Shown here one piece after another: positions 34,591-43,189 of a stretch of DNA of 64,000 bases. Location of the stretch: assembly GCF_900188445.1 (NCBI RefSeq), contig NZ_FZOR01000022.1, positions 62,001 through 126,000 on the forward strand, written 5' to 3'. Source of the DNA: Actinomadura meyerae (GTDB lineage: Bacteria > Actinomycetota > Actinomycetes > Streptosporangiales > Streptosporangiaceae). Each line of letters starts with the position of its first letter. Positions within the stretch are counted from its first letter, which is position 1. The notes beneath the pieces were generated by a model. That model ran no database searches, was not told the DNA's origin, and worked only from the letters and a program-made list of their open reading frames with translations. The position numbers were made by a program, and so were the translations under genes.

Positions 34591-35487
34591 GGAGCCGTCC
34601 AGGTGGTGCCCGAGGAAGGCGAGCTGGGCGCGCAGGCGGGACCGCCAGAAGGCGGCGTCGTGGCAGCCCCCCGCGACCGCGCCCGCCGGGCGCACGCGGT
34701 CCCGTAACCTGCGCGCCATGGCGGCGAACGGGTCGCTCGCGCCGCAGTCGACGCGGAGCGGGACGCCCTTCAGCGCGTCCAGGGCGGCGAACACGTCGTT
34801 GCGGGCGAAGTCGGCGGCGCCGTCGAACGCGCGCGGGTTGGCGGAGCGGGCGTCCTCGTACGAGGCGAACAGCGCCGGGGACGAGGCGACCGCGGCCGCC
34901 GTCCGGGCGGCGCCGAGCCGGCGGGTCAGGACGAGCGCGCCGTAGCCGCCCATCGACCATCCGACGACGCCGACGCGGCCGGTCCGGGCGCCGCGCTCGC
35001 GCAGGCGCGGCAGCAGCTCGTCCACGAGCATCCCGATGGGGTCGTCGCCGTTCGCGCGGGCGTGCCAGTAGGTGTCGGGGCCGCCGTCCACGGCGACGAG
35101 GGCGAACGGCGGGACGCCGCCGTTCGCGACGGCGTCCGGGAGGTAGCGGTCCAGGGCGAGGTGCGCGACCAGGCCCGCCCCGGTCTCGCCGCTGCCGTGC
35201 AGCGCGAGAACGACCGGCAGGCCGCGCAGGGAGCGGCCCGGCGCGGGCGGGACGACGGTGGCGGTGACGGCGGTGCGCCGGTGCGCGGACCGCCACGCCA
35301 TCCGCTGGACGGCGACGGACGCGGCGGGCGGTGCGGGGACGTCCCCGCACCGGCCGAGCGCGCGGTCGAGGCGGACCTTGCCGGGGAGCACGCCGTTCTC
35401 CACGAGGGCGTATCCGGTGCCGCCCGTGGCCGCGGCGGCGCCGGCGCCGGCGAGCCCGCCGAGCAGGAGCGCGCGCCGGGTGATCAT
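34588..35487 (-). CDS. exported alpha/beta-hydrolase (esterase D-like)
   Basis: This 299-residue protein starts MITRRALLLGGLAGAGAAAA, a twin-arginine signal-like leader with possible lipid-free export. The mature part has the hydrolase oxyanion strand VVLALHGSGETG, the nucleophile elbow GWSMGG and a late GGCHDAAFW that supplies the catalytic histidine, the layout of esterase D / putative-esterase proteins (including mycolyltransferase-like members). The ATG at 35487 is in front of the signal; a longer frame upstream is a shadow. Substrate unknown. Confidence 0.82.
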   Translation of the reverse strand: MITRRALLLGGLAGAGAAAATGGTGYALVENGVLPGKVRLDRALGRCGDVPAPPAASVAVQRMAWRSAHRRTAVTATVVPPAPGRSLRGLPVVLALHGSGETGAGLVAHLALDRYLPDAVANGGVPPFALVAVDGGPDTYWHARANGDDPIGMLVDELLPRLRERGARTGRVGVVGWSMGGYGALVLTRRLGAARTAAAVASSPALFASYEDARSANPRAFDGAADFARNDVFAALDALKGVPLRVDCGASDPFAAMARRLRDRVRPAGAVAGGCHDAAFWRSRLRAQLAFLGHHLDGS

Positions 35488-35497
35488 TTCGGGTCCT

Positions 35498-36388
35498 TCA
35501 TGCCCCCGGGAGTGTAGGGGCCTCCTCGTGCCCGCGGGCGGCGTGCGCGGACCGGGAGAGCAACGCCACACCGGCGGTGAGCAGCAGCACGCTGAAGGAG
35601 ACGGCGGTGAACGCCGAGGCGGTCCGGGGCGGCAGCGTCTCGAAGGCGAGGGCGGCGACCAGGTAGGACGCGATCGGGTTGGTCATCGTCATCGCGGTCA
35701 TGGCGGCGGGCAGCGACCCGGCGGCGAACGCGCGCTGCTCCAGCACGAGCCCGAGCAGCGTGCTGCCCGCGAGCGCGTAGCCGGGCCAGTCCACGGCGGT
35801 GGCGGCGACGCCGCGGTCGACGAGGTCCGCGGTGGTCAGCTTGATCAGCACCGCGGTGGCGGCGAAGCACAGCCCGGCGCAGACGCCGAGCAGCGCGGCC
35901 CGGACCGGGCCCGCGCGCATCCAGGCGGCGCGGGACAGCAGCACGACGGCGGGCGCCGCGATCAGCCCGGCGAGCAGGATCCGCGGCCGGGACGGCTCGC
36001 CCTCGGGCGGGATCGCGCCCGGCACCGTGAACAGCACCGCGAGGCCCGCCGACACGGCGAGGCCGCCGAGCAGGTCCAGCCGCGCGGGGCGGCGCCCGGT
36101 GCCGACCGTGCCGAGCACGATGGTGAAGACGAGCTGCGTGACCAGCAGCGGCTGCACGATGGCCGTGGAGCCGAAGTGCAGCGCGACCGCCTGCGCGCAG
36201 AAGCCCGCCAGGTTCACCCCCCACCCGGTCAGCCACACCGGGTCGCGGACCAGCCGGCGGATCAGGCCGTGCGCGGCGCTCGCGTCCGAGCCGCCGTGCA
36301 CCGCGCGCCGGGCGGCCCGGTACTGCAGCGCGGCGGCCGCGGCGAACAGGAACGCGGCGACGAGGCTGAAGCCGGCGGACCACGCCAT
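35498..36388 (-). CDS. DMT-superfamily membrane transporter (EamA-like)
   Basis: This 296-residue protein has about nine or ten membrane helices arranged as in drug/metabolite transporters, with two related halves. The short loops and FGSTAIVQPLLVTQLVF fit this family. The ATG at 36388 overlaps the upstream stop in TGATG, so it is translationally coupled to the PAP2-DGAT gene. GTG 36391 is an alternative start. The linkage raises the possibility of lipid or precursor transport, but this is inference. Confidence 0.8.
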   Translation of the reverse strand: MAWSAGFSLVAAFLFAAAAALQYRAARRAVHGGSDASAAHGLIRRLVRDPVWLTGWGVNLAGFCAQAVALHFGSTAIVQPLLVTQLVFTIVLGTVGTGRRPARLDLLGGLAVSAGLAVLFTVPGAIPPEGEPSRPRILLAGLIAAPAVVLLSRAAWMRAGPVRAALLGVCAGLCFAATAVLIKLTTADLVDRGVAATAVDWPGYALAGSTLLGLVLEQRAFAAGSLPAAMTAMTMTNPIASYLVAALAFETLPPRTASAFTAVSFSVLLLTAGVALLSRSAHAARGHEEAPTLPGA

Positions 36389-38553
36389 CACGCCGTCCCG
36401 CTCTGCGCCCCGCTGCCCGCGCCGCTGCCGGCGCCGCCTCCCGCCGCCCCGCCCGCCGCACCGCCGCCCGCGCCCGCCGCGCCGACCGCGGCGGCCAGCC
36501 GCTCGAACGCCCGCAGGAGGCCGCCGGGGAACGCGGCCGCCTCGGGGAGCACCCGCGGCTCGGCGGTGACCGAGACGTGCAGCGACCCGTTCCAGCTCAG
36601 CGCGCCCACCGCGAACGGGACGCCGTCGGCGAGCGGCAGGATCGGGTGGACGTCGCCGAGCGGCGCGCCCGCGAGCGACATCGGCAGCGGCGGTCCCGGC
36701 ATGTTGGACACGATCCCACCGAAGAACCCCGCACGGTAAGTGCCGCGTGCCGCGCGCGCGTGCAGCGGCGGGGGCAGCGCCCCCATCAGGCGCATCGCGG
36801 CGGTGCTCGCGGCGGTGCGGCCGGACCTGCGGCGCGGCTCGGCCGCCGCGTGCACCGCCGCCACCCGGTCGAGGACGGGCATCGGCCCCACGGGCACGTC
36901 GAGGCGGAGCGCGGCGGTGAGGTTGCCGGGCACGGCGGTGCGGCCGAGGCCGGGGGGCTCGGGGGCGCGCAGCGTCATCGGCACGGCGGCGCGCAGCGGC
37001 CGCCCGTCCGCGGGCTCGCCGCGCGCCGCCAGCACGTCCGCGACGACCTCGCCGACCAGGGCGAGGAGCACGTCGGTGATCCGCACCCCGGCGGCGCGGG
37101 CGACCGCGCGCACCCGGCCGAGCGGGAGCGTGGCGGTGCCGAAGGCGCGCTCGGGGCCGAGCGTCCCGGTGACGGCCGTGGTCCGGGCGGTCCCGTCCAG
37201 TCCGAGCAGGACCAGGCCGGGCAGGACGGCGGCGGCGCGGGCGAGCCCGCCGGGGCCGCGCGCCGGGGCCGCCTCCGGCAGGGCGGGCTCCAGGATGCCG
37301 CGCAGGATGTCGACGACGCCGATGCCGTCGGCGATGGCGTGGTGGAAGAGGATCACGATGGCGTCCGGGGCGTCCGGGCCGCGGCGGACGAGGCAGAACC
37401 GCCACAGCGGGCGCTCGTGGTCCAGCGGCTCGGCGACGAGGCGGGCGACGAGGCCGTCCAGCGCGCCGCGGCCCCCGCCGGGCGGCAGCCGCACCTCCTG
37501 GACGTGCCTGCGCAGGTCGACGGTACCGGCCTCGACCCAGCGCGGCCGCCGCAGCGCGCCGCCGGGCCGGACCCGCTGGGTGAGGCGCGGCAGCCGGGGC
37601 AGCCGCTCGGCGAGCAGGGCGCGCACCCGCTCGGCCGGCGGCGCGGGGCCCGCGAACTCGGCGACCCCGCCCACCACCTGCGGGACGTCCCGGCTCTCGA
37701 CGTGCAGGAAGAAGGCGTCGGCGGCGGCCACCCGCTGCTCCCGCCGCGCCCGCCGGAGACCGTCCCGATGACGGCCCCCCATCAGGCGGCCCCCCGTCAG
37801 GCGGCCCCGCACCAGCCGGGCCCGCAGCGCCTCGGCGCCCGCGGCGGCGGGGACGAGCAGCAGCCCGCCCGGGATGTCGACGACGTAGTGCGCGGAGGTC
37901 GCGACGATCACCAGGGCGGTGACGGCCAGGTGCAGGCCGCAGAGCCAGGTGACGAACGGGCGGCACCGGGCCCGCAGGGCCGCCGCCCCGATCCACGCGA
38001 CCCAGCCGATGTGCAGGCTCGGCATGGCCGCGTACGGGTTGGCGCCCGCGGACACGACCCCGGTGCCCCAGGTGGCGGGGGGATGGTGCAGCGCGATGAT
38101 GTCGGTGTACCCCTCGCCCGGCAGCAGCCGCGGCGGCGTCGCCGGCCAGAGGGCGAAGCAGCAGATCGCGATCAGCGTCACCAGGATCAGCGTGTTGCGC
38201 GCCCAGGGGTAGGCGGGGCTGCGGCGCCACCACAGCCAGGCCAGGAATCCGAAGGTGCCGGCCACGTAGGTCGTCGCGTACTCCCACGCGGCGACCGCGC
38301 CCAGCCATCCGTGCCGGGCGAGGAACTCGTTCAGCGGGCGCTCGGCGTCCAGGCGCGCCCACCGCTCGAACTCCAGCAGGGCGCGGCCGTGCGCGTCGCT
38401 GACCGCGCGGTCCCCGCTGAAGGCGTGGGTGAAGACCAGGTAGACGACCAGGACGGCCAGCGCGGTGGCGATCTCCCGCGCGGCCGACGCGGCCCGTCCC
38501 CCGTCCTCGCCCGCCGCCGGCTCGGCCGCGCCGGGCGGCCCGCCCCGGTTCAC
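36388..38553 (-). CDS. PAP2 phosphatase - wax ester synthase/diacylglycerol acyltransferase fusion
   Basis: This 721-residue protein joins two lipid enzymes. Residues about 25-250 form a PAP2_3-type membrane domain with six helices and the phosphatase motifs YAAMPSLHIGW and TSAHYVVDIPGG. Residues about 275-690 are a WS/DGAT domain with the catalytic motif H-H-A-I-A-D-G at FHHAIADGIG and the later NLTAALRLDVP and SNMPGPP segments. The chain would turn phosphatidate to diacylglycerol and then acylate it to triacylglycerol. The GTG start at 38553 has GGGAG 7 bases upstream. The last 40 residues are a Gly/Ala repeat tail. It is coupled to the DMT transporter. Confidence 0.88.
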   Translation of the reverse strand: MNRGGPPGAAEPAAGEDGGRAASAAREIATALAVLVVYLVFTHAFSGDRAVSDAHGRALLEFERWARLDAERPLNEFLARHGWLGAVAAWEYATTYVAGTFGFLAWLWWRRSPAYPWARNTLILVTLIAICCFALWPATPPRLLPGEGYTDIIALHHPPATWGTGVVSAGANPYAAMPSLHIGWVAWIGAAALRARCRPFVTWLCGLHLAVTALVIVATSAHYVVDIPGGLLLVPAAAGAEALRARLVRGRLTGGRLMGGRHRDGLRRARREQRVAAADAFFLHVESRDVPQVVGGVAEFAGPAPPAERVRALLAERLPRLPRLTQRVRPGGALRRPRWVEAGTVDLRRHVQEVRLPPGGGRGALDGLVARLVAEPLDHERPLWRFCLVRRGPDAPDAIVILFHHAIADGIGVVDILRGILEPALPEAAPARGPGGLARAAAVLPGLVLLGLDGTARTTAVTGTLGPERAFGTATLPLGRVRAVARAAGVRITDVLLALVGEVVADVLAARGEPADGRPLRAAVPMTLRAPEPPGLGRTAVPGNLTAALRLDVPVGPMPVLDRVAAVHAAAEPRRRSGRTAASTAAMRLMGALPPPLHARAARGTYRAGFFGGIVSNMPGPPLPMSLAGAPLGDVHPILPLADGVPFAVGALSWNGSLHVSVTAEPRVLPEAAAFPGGLLRAFERLAAAVGAAGAGGGAAGGAAGGGAGSGAGSGAQSGTA

Positions 38554-38685
38554 GCCGTCACTCCCGCCTCGCGCATCGCTCCACCCCCTCAGATCATCCT
38601 CCCCACGATGGGGCTAGACGACCATGAACCCCCGCATCTCCTTCCCCGTCCCGGCCCCCGTCCCGCACGCCGGCGCCCCGGCCCC

Positions 38686-38740
38686 TTGACGGCGGCGCCA
38701 AACGGGCATAAATACAAGGGAAACAAAATCAAACGGAAAG
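38686..38740 (+). promoter_or_regulatory. sigma-70-type promoter and operator-like AAAC repeats for the PTS operon
   Basis: TTGACG (38686-38691) and TAAATA (38709-38714) are separated by 17 bases, the best housekeeping-type promoter in the window. Just downstream AAAC occurs at 38721-38724 and 38731-38734, one helical turn apart, in an A-rich stretch that stands out in this GC-rich DNA. It is a plausible site for the DeoR-type repressor encoded at the end of the operon. Confidence 0.65.
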
Positions 38741-38771
38741 GAAGCCACATGGTCCGGGGAACGGCGCACGC

Positions 38772-39710
38772 ATGATCGTGACGGTGACGCTCAACCCGAG
38801 CCTCGACCGGACGATCGAGGTGGACGTGCTGGCCCGCGGCGCGGTCATCCGGGCCCGGTCCGCGCGGCTGGACCCGGGCGGCAAGGGGGTCAACGTGTCC
38901 CGGGCACTGCTCGCCAACGGGGTCGCCTCCACCGCCGTGGTCGCGGTGGGCGGCGCCGACGGCGACCAGCTGCACCGGCTGCTGGCCGCCGAGGGCATGC
39001 GGGTCCGCGCCGTCCGCGTCGCGGGACGCACCCGGTCCAACGTGACGATCGCCGAGCCCGGCGGTGTCGACACCAAGCTCAACGAGCCGGGCGGCCCGCT
39101 GTCGCCCGGCGAGCTGGACGAGCTCGCCGCGGCGGTCGCGGCCGAGGCGGGCGCGGCGAGCTGGGTGGTCGGCTGCGGCAGCCTCCCGCCGGGCGTCCCG
39201 GACGACACCTACGCCGCGCTGTGCCGCCGGTTCGCCCCGGACGGCGTCCGCGTCGCGGTCGACTCCAGCGGCGCGGCGCTGCGGGCCGCCGTCGCCGCCG
39301 GGCCCGACCTGATCAAGCCGAACCGGGAGGAGCTCGCCGAGGCGGCCGGCGGGGCGGTCGACACCGTCGCCGACGCCGTCGAGGCGGCCGGGGAGCTGCG
39401 GGCGCGGGGGGCCCGCACCGTCCTGGTCAGCCTGGGCGCGGAGGGCGCCGTGCTCGTCGACGACGACGGCGTCCGCACCGGCGAGGCGCCCGTCGCGCGC
39501 CCGCGCGGCACGGTCGGCGCCGGCGACGCCCTGCTCGCCGGGTTCCTCGCGGCCGGGGCCCGCGGGCCCGCCGCGCTCGCCGAGGCGCTCGCCTGGGGCG
39601 CGGCGGCGGTGCGGACCCCGGCCGGGCGCGTGCCCGGCCCGGCCGAGATCCGCCGCGACACCGTCCGCATCCATCCGCGGCCGGACCTGGCCCGGCCCCT
39701 ACTCACCTGA
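38772..39710 (+). CDS. fruK: 1-phosphofructokinase-type PfkB kinase
   Basis: This 312-residue sugar kinase is of the 1-phosphofructokinase / tagatose-6-phosphate kinase subgroup. It begins MIVTVTLNPSLDRT with GGKGVNVSRAL (first PfkB signature) and has GTVGAGDALLAGF with the catalytic aspartate. Members phosphorylate fructose 1-phosphate or tagatose 6-phosphate. The ATG is 58 bases after the -10 of a good promoter. As first gene of a mannitol-type PTS operon with a dehydrogenase, its true substrate may be a ketose phosphate formed by that dehydrogenase. The symbol is tentative. Confidence 0.85.
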   Translation: MIVTVTLNPSLDRTIEVDVLARGAVIRARSARLDPGGKGVNVSRALLANGVASTAVVAVGGADGDQLHRLLAAEGMRVRAVRVAGRTRSNVTIAEPGGVDTKLNEPGGPLSPGELDELAAAVAAEAGAASWVVGCGSLPPGVPDDTYAALCRRFAPDGVRVAVDSSGAALRAAVAAGPDLIKPNREELAEAAGGAVDTVADAVEAAGELRARGARTVLVSLGAEGAVLVDDDGVRTGEAPVARPRGTVGAGDALLAGFLAAGARGPAALAEALAWGAAAVRTPAGRVPGPAEIRRDTVRIHPRPDLARPLLT

Positions 39711-39765
39711 CGCCGGCTCACCCGACGGCCCGCAGTACCCACCCCCGATCGACAGGAGGCCCGAG

Positions 39766-40923
39766 ATGGCCACCACGTACACACCGGAGCCCACCGGCAC
39801 CGGCTTCCGGGCGCACGTCCAGCGCGTCGGCGGCAAGATGGCCGGGATGGTCATGCCGAACATCGGCGCGTTCATCGCCTGGGGCCTGATCACCGCGCTG
39901 TTCATCCCCACCGGCTGGCTCCCGAACAAGGAGCTCGGCGAGCTGGTCGACCCGATGATCAAATTCCTGCTGCCGCTGCTGATCGGCTACACCGGCGGCC
40001 GGATGGTGCACGGCCAGCGCGGCGCGGTGGTCGGCGCCGTCGCGACCGCCGGCATCGTCGTCGGCGCGGACGTGCCGATGTTCCTCGGCGCGATGATCAT
40101 CGGCCCGCTCGCCGCGTACCTGCTGAAGCTGTTCGACGGGCTCGTCCAGGACCGCGTCCGCACCGGGTTCGAGATGCTCGTCGACAACTTCTCCGCCGGG
40201 ATCATCGGCGGCGCCATGGCGGTCGCCGGCAACCGGGTGATCGGCCCGGTGATGAACACCTTCAGCGAGTGGGCCGGGGACGGCGTGAGCTGGCTCGTCG
40301 ACCACGACGTGCTGCCGCTCACCTCCCTGCTGATCGAGCCCGCGAAGGTGCTGTTCCTCAACAACGCCGTCAACCACGGCGTGCTCGGCCCGCTCGGCGT
40401 GCAGCAGGCCGCCGAGAGCGGCAAGTCGGTGCTGTTCATGCTGGAGTCCAACCCCGGGCCGGGCCTCGGCGTGCTGCTCGCCTACTGGTTCTTCGGACCG
40501 CGCCGGCTGCGGCCGAGCGTCCCGGCGGCCGCCATCATCCACTTCTTCGGCGGCATCCACGAGATCTACTTCCCCTACATCCTGATGAAGCCGCGGATGA
40601 TCCTCGCCGCGATGGCGGGCGGCATGACCGGCGTGGCTATCTTCGTGGCGACCGGCACCGGGCTCGTCGCGACGCCCTCCCCCGGCAGCATCTTCGCCTA
40701 CCTCGCGCAGACCCCGCGCGGCGCCGGCAACTGGATCGGCGTCTACACCGGCCTGCTCGCGTCCGCCGCCGTGTCCTTCGGCGTCGGCGCCGCCCTGCTC
40801 GGCTTCGGCCGGCTCGCCGAGCCGAAGGAGGACGGGGCCGAGGACGAACTCAAGGAGGCCGAGAAGAGGACGGCCGAGAACAAGGCCGCCGGCGGGACCG
40901 CCAAGGAGGCCGCCGCGTCCTGA
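39766..40923 (+). CDS. PTS EIIC component, mannitol family
   Basis: This 385-residue membrane protein is the sugar-translocating EIIC of the mannitol (Fru-Mtl) PTS family. It starts FRAHVQRVGGKMAGMVMPNIGAFIAWGLITALFIPTGWLPN, as MtlA does, and has the substrate-binding GGIHEIYFPYILMKP motif. The EIIB and EIIA domains, which are fused to EIIC in Escherichia coli MtlA, are separate genes here. The C-terminal 40 residues are charged and Ala/Glu-rich. The substrate is probably a hexitol, mannitol being the leading choice. Confidence 0.92.
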   Translation: MATTYTPEPTGTGFRAHVQRVGGKMAGMVMPNIGAFIAWGLITALFIPTGWLPNKELGELVDPMIKFLLPLLIGYTGGRMVHGQRGAVVGAVATAGIVVGADVPMFLGAMIIGPLAAYLLKLFDGLVQDRVRTGFEMLVDNFSAGIIGGAMAVAGNRVIGPVMNTFSEWAGDGVSWLVDHDVLPLTSLLIEPAKVLFLNNAVNHGVLGPLGVQQAAESGKSVLFMLESNPGPGLGVLLAYWFFGPRRLRPSVPAAAIIHFFGGIHEIYFPYILMKPRMILAAMAGGMTGVAIFVATGTGLVATPSPGSIFAYLAQTPRGAGNWIGVYTGLLASAAVSFGVGAALLGFGRLAEPKEDGAEDELKEAEKRTAENKAAGGTAKEAAAS

Positions 40924-40957
40924 ACCACCACCCCGTCCGATGGAGGGCACACCCACG

Positions 40958-40978
40958 ATGAACGGCGAGGACAGATGA
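40958..40978 (+). CDS. six-codon leader reading frame overlapping the EIIB start
   Basis: ATG-AAC-GGC-GAG-GAC-AGA-TGA encodes MNGEDR and stops in an ATGA overlap with the EIIB start at 40975. Its first residues nearly repeat the MNGKD start of EIIB, so it looks like a small duplication of the gene's 5' end. It may be translated and coupled to EIIB, or be a chance duplication. Confidence 0.3.
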   Translation: MNGEDR

Positions 40979-41274
40979 ACGGCAAGGACATCCGCAAGCT
41001 CGTCATCGCCTGCGATGCCGGGATGGGCAGCAGCGTCATGCTCGCCGGGCAGCTCCGCAAGGCGCTGAAGAAGACCGACGTGACCGTCGAGCACACGCCC
41101 GTCGACGCGATCCCCGGCGACGCCGACGTGGTCGTCACCCACGCCGGGCTCGCCGACCGCGCCCGGCGCGGCGCCGGGGACGCCCCGGTCATCGCCTTCG
41201 AGGTCTACCTCGGCGACCCGGCCGTGGACCGGCTGGTCAAGGCGATCAAGGACGGCGGTGAGGTCGGTGCCTGA
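40975..41274 (+). CDS. PTS EIIB component, mannitol/fructose family
   Basis: This 99-residue cytoplasmic protein carries the phosphorylated cysteine C13 in IACDAGMGSS, the mannitol-type EIIB signature. It receives phosphate from EIIA and passes it to the hexitol during transport by EIIC. The GAGGAC upstream of the ATG at 40975 lies inside the small leader frame. The EIIA gene begins inside its 3' end. Confidence 0.93.
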   Translation: MNGKDIRKLVIACDAGMGSSVMLAGQLRKALKKTDVTVEHTPVDAIPGDADVVVTHAGLADRARRGAGDAPVIAFEVYLGDPAVDRLVKAIKDGGEVGA

Positions 41275-41776
41275 CCGCGCCGCGGCCCTGCTGGCGCCGG
41301 AGGCGATCCGGCTGGACGCCCGCGCCGGGGACCGCGACGAGGCCGTCCGGGTCTGCGGGCGGGTCCTGGTGGACACCGGCGCCGTCGAGCCCGGCTACGT
41401 CGAGGCGATGCTGGAGCGGGAGCGCTCGGTCTCCACCTACCTCGGCGAGGGCGTGGCCATCCCGCACGGCACGAACGAGGGCCGCGGCCTCATCCGCCGC
41501 GACGCCCTCGCCGTCGTCCGGTTCCCGGAGGGGACCGACTGGAACGGCCATCCGGTGACCGTGTGCATCGCGATCGCCGCGCGGGGCGGCGGGCACATGG
41601 AGATCCTGGCCGAGCTGGCCGAGATCCTGATGGACCCCGTCCGGGCCCGCGCGCTGCGCGAGGCGGACGAGCCCGAGAAGGTCCTCGCCCTGCTCGCCCC
41701 GCGGGAAGAACACCCGCGGGAAGAACACCCGCAGTCAAGGCAGCACCGACCGACAGGACAAGGACACACCGTATGA
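41258..41776 (+). CDS. PTS EIIA component, mannitol/fructose family
   Basis: This 172-residue protein has the EIIA active histidine H70 in GEGVAIPHGT, the mannitol/fructose signature, with RRDALAVVRFPEG and GGGHMEILAELAEIL further on. It accepts phosphate from HPr and donates it to EIIB. The GTG start at 41258 overlaps EIIB by 17 bases; GTG 41267 is an alternative. The end of the protein contains a duplicated PREEH unit from a 15-bp repeat (41702-41731) and runs to an ATGA overlap with the dehydrogenase. Confidence 0.9.
   Translation: MRSVPDRAAALLAPEAIRLDARAGDRDEAVRVCGRVLVDTGAVEPGYVEAMLERERSVSTYLGEGVAIPHGTNEGRGLIRRDALAVVRFPEGTDWNGHPVTVCIAIAARGGGHMEILAELAEILMDPVRARALREADEPEKVLALLAPREEHPREEHPQSRQHRPTGQGHTV
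41702..41731. repeat. two-copy 15-bp repeat in the EIIA tail
   Basis: CGGGAAGAACACCCG occurs twice in direct succession (41702-41716 and 41717-41731). It duplicates the residues PREEH in frame and lies 40 bases before the dehydrogenase start. Confidence 0.8.
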
Positions 41777-42813
41777 AGGTCGCCCGTTTCTACGCTCCCG
41801 GCGACATCCGGCTGGAGGACGCGCCGGAGCCCTCGCCCGGCCCCGGCGAGCTGAAGATCCGCGTCCGGAACTGCTCCACCTGCGGGACCGACGTCAAGAT
41901 CTCCCGCTTCGGGCACCACCACATCGTGCCGCCCCGGGTGATGGGCCACGAGATCGCCGGCGAGGTGGCCGAGGCCGGCGCGGGCGTCGCGGGCTGGGCG
42001 GCGGGCGACCGCGTCCAGGTCATCGCCGCCGTCCCGGACGGGACGTGCGCGGAGTGCCGGCGCGGCCGCCGGACCGTCTGCACCGCGCAGGAGTCGATGG
42101 GGTACCACTACGACGGCGGCTTCGCCGAGTACATGATCGTCCCGGCGAAGGTGCTCGCGGTGGACGGGGTCAACCGGATCCCCGGCGGCGTCTCGTTCGC
42201 CGAGGCGTCGGTGGCCGAGCCGCTCGCCTGCGTCCTCAACGGCCAGGAGCTGGCGCGGGTCGGCGAGGGCGACGACGTCGTGGTGTTCGGCTCCGGCCCG
42301 GTCGGCTGCCTGCACGTGCGGGTCGCGCGGGCCCGCGGCGCCGCCCGGGTGTTCCTCGTCGAGGTCAACGCCGAGCGGCTGCACCGGGCGGCCGCGCTGG
42401 TCAAGCCGGACGCCGCGATCGACGCGGGCGTCGCCGACCCGGTCGCGGAGGTCCTCGCGCGCACCGGCGGGCGCGGCGCCGACGTCGCGATCACCGCCGC
42501 CGCGTCCGGCGCCGCGCAGGAGCAGGCGCAGCGGCTGATGGCGCCGGGCGGGCGGGTCAGCCTGTTCGGCGGGCTGCCGAAGGACGACCCGCTGATCTCC
42601 GTGGACGCCAACCGCGTCCACTACCGGGAGCTGTCGCTGGTGGGCGCCAACGGGTCGAGCCCCGCGCACAACGCGCGCGCACTGGAACTGATCGGCTCCG
42701 GTCAGGTGCAGGTGGACGACCTCATCACCCACCGGCTCCCACTGGACGCGCTGCACGACGCCCTGGACCTGGTCACCCGGGGCGAGGCGATCAAGGTCAC
42801 GATCGAACCCTGA
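41773..42813 (+). CDS. zinc-dependent medium-chain dehydrogenase of the hexitol PTS operon
   Basis: This 346-residue enzyme is a zinc alcohol/polyol dehydrogenase (MDR family). C37, H59 and E60 (GHE) fit the catalytic zinc site, and C-A-E-C plus a later cysteine in GTCAECRRGRRTVC fit the structural zinc. The Rossmann motif is VVVFGSGPVGCLH. The ATG at 41773 overlaps the EIIA stop. In this operon it should oxidise the imported hexitol phosphate, a job usually done by MtlD (a different family). The pattern resembles galactitol-1-phosphate or sorbitol-type dehydrogenases. Confidence 0.88.
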   Translation: MKVARFYAPGDIRLEDAPEPSPGPGELKIRVRNCSTCGTDVKISRFGHHHIVPPRVMGHEIAGEVAEAGAGVAGWAAGDRVQVIAAVPDGTCAECRRGRRTVCTAQESMGYHYDGGFAEYMIVPAKVLAVDGVNRIPGGVSFAEASVAEPLACVLNGQELARVGEGDDVVVFGSGPVGCLHVRVARARGAARVFLVEVNAERLHRAAALVKPDAAIDAGVADPVAEVLARTGGRGADVAITAAASGAAQEQAQRLMAPGGRVSLFGGLPKDDPLISVDANRVHYRELSLVGANGSSPAHNARALELIGSGQVQVDDLITHRLPLDALHDALDLVTRGEAIKVTIEP

Positions 42814-42825
42814 AGGAGCAACGCC

Positions 42826-43110
42826 ATGCCCGAACGCAGCGTCGTCATCGGCTCGGCGCAGGGCCTGCACGCGCGGCCCGCGCAGATCTTCGTGCGGACC
42901 GCCGCGCGGCAGCCCGTCCCGGTGTCCATCCGGGTCGGCGACCGCGCGCCCGTCCCGGCGAGCAGCATCCTCGGCGTGCTGTCGCTCGGCGCCGGGCCGG
43001 GGACGGAGGTGACGCTGTCGGCCGACGGCGACGGCGCCGCCGCGGCCCTGGACGAGCTGGCCGGCCTGCTCTCCCGCGACCTGGACGCCGAGGAGGCCGG
43101 CCGTGCGTGA
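42826..43110 (+). CDS. ptsH: HPr phosphocarrier protein
   Basis: This 94-residue protein has the HPr active site H15 in GLHARPA and S46 at the regulatory serine position (ASSILGVLSLG). It takes phosphate from enzyme I and passes it to EIIA. It follows the dehydrogenase by 12 bases. Enzyme I is not in the window, so the general PTS gene must be elsewhere. The serine is present, but HPr kinase control in actinomycetes is unusual. Confidence 0.9.
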   Translation: MPERSVVIGSAQGLHARPAQIFVRTAARQPVPVSIRVGDRAPVPASSILGVLSLGAGPGTEVTLSADGDGAAAALDELAGLLSRDLDAEEAGRA

Positions 43111-43189
43111 GCCGCCGGGGGCGCGGCGGCCCGCCCGCACCCGCCACAATGGGGCGGGACGGGACTGACGCGGGACGGGTGGGACGGTC

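Noticed and set aside
35498..38362. 954-codon frame that covers both the DMT transporter and the PAP2-DGAT region
   Set aside because: Only its last part (from 36388) is the real transporter; the earlier part is a shadow of the PAP2-DGAT gene, which has the motifs in its own frame.
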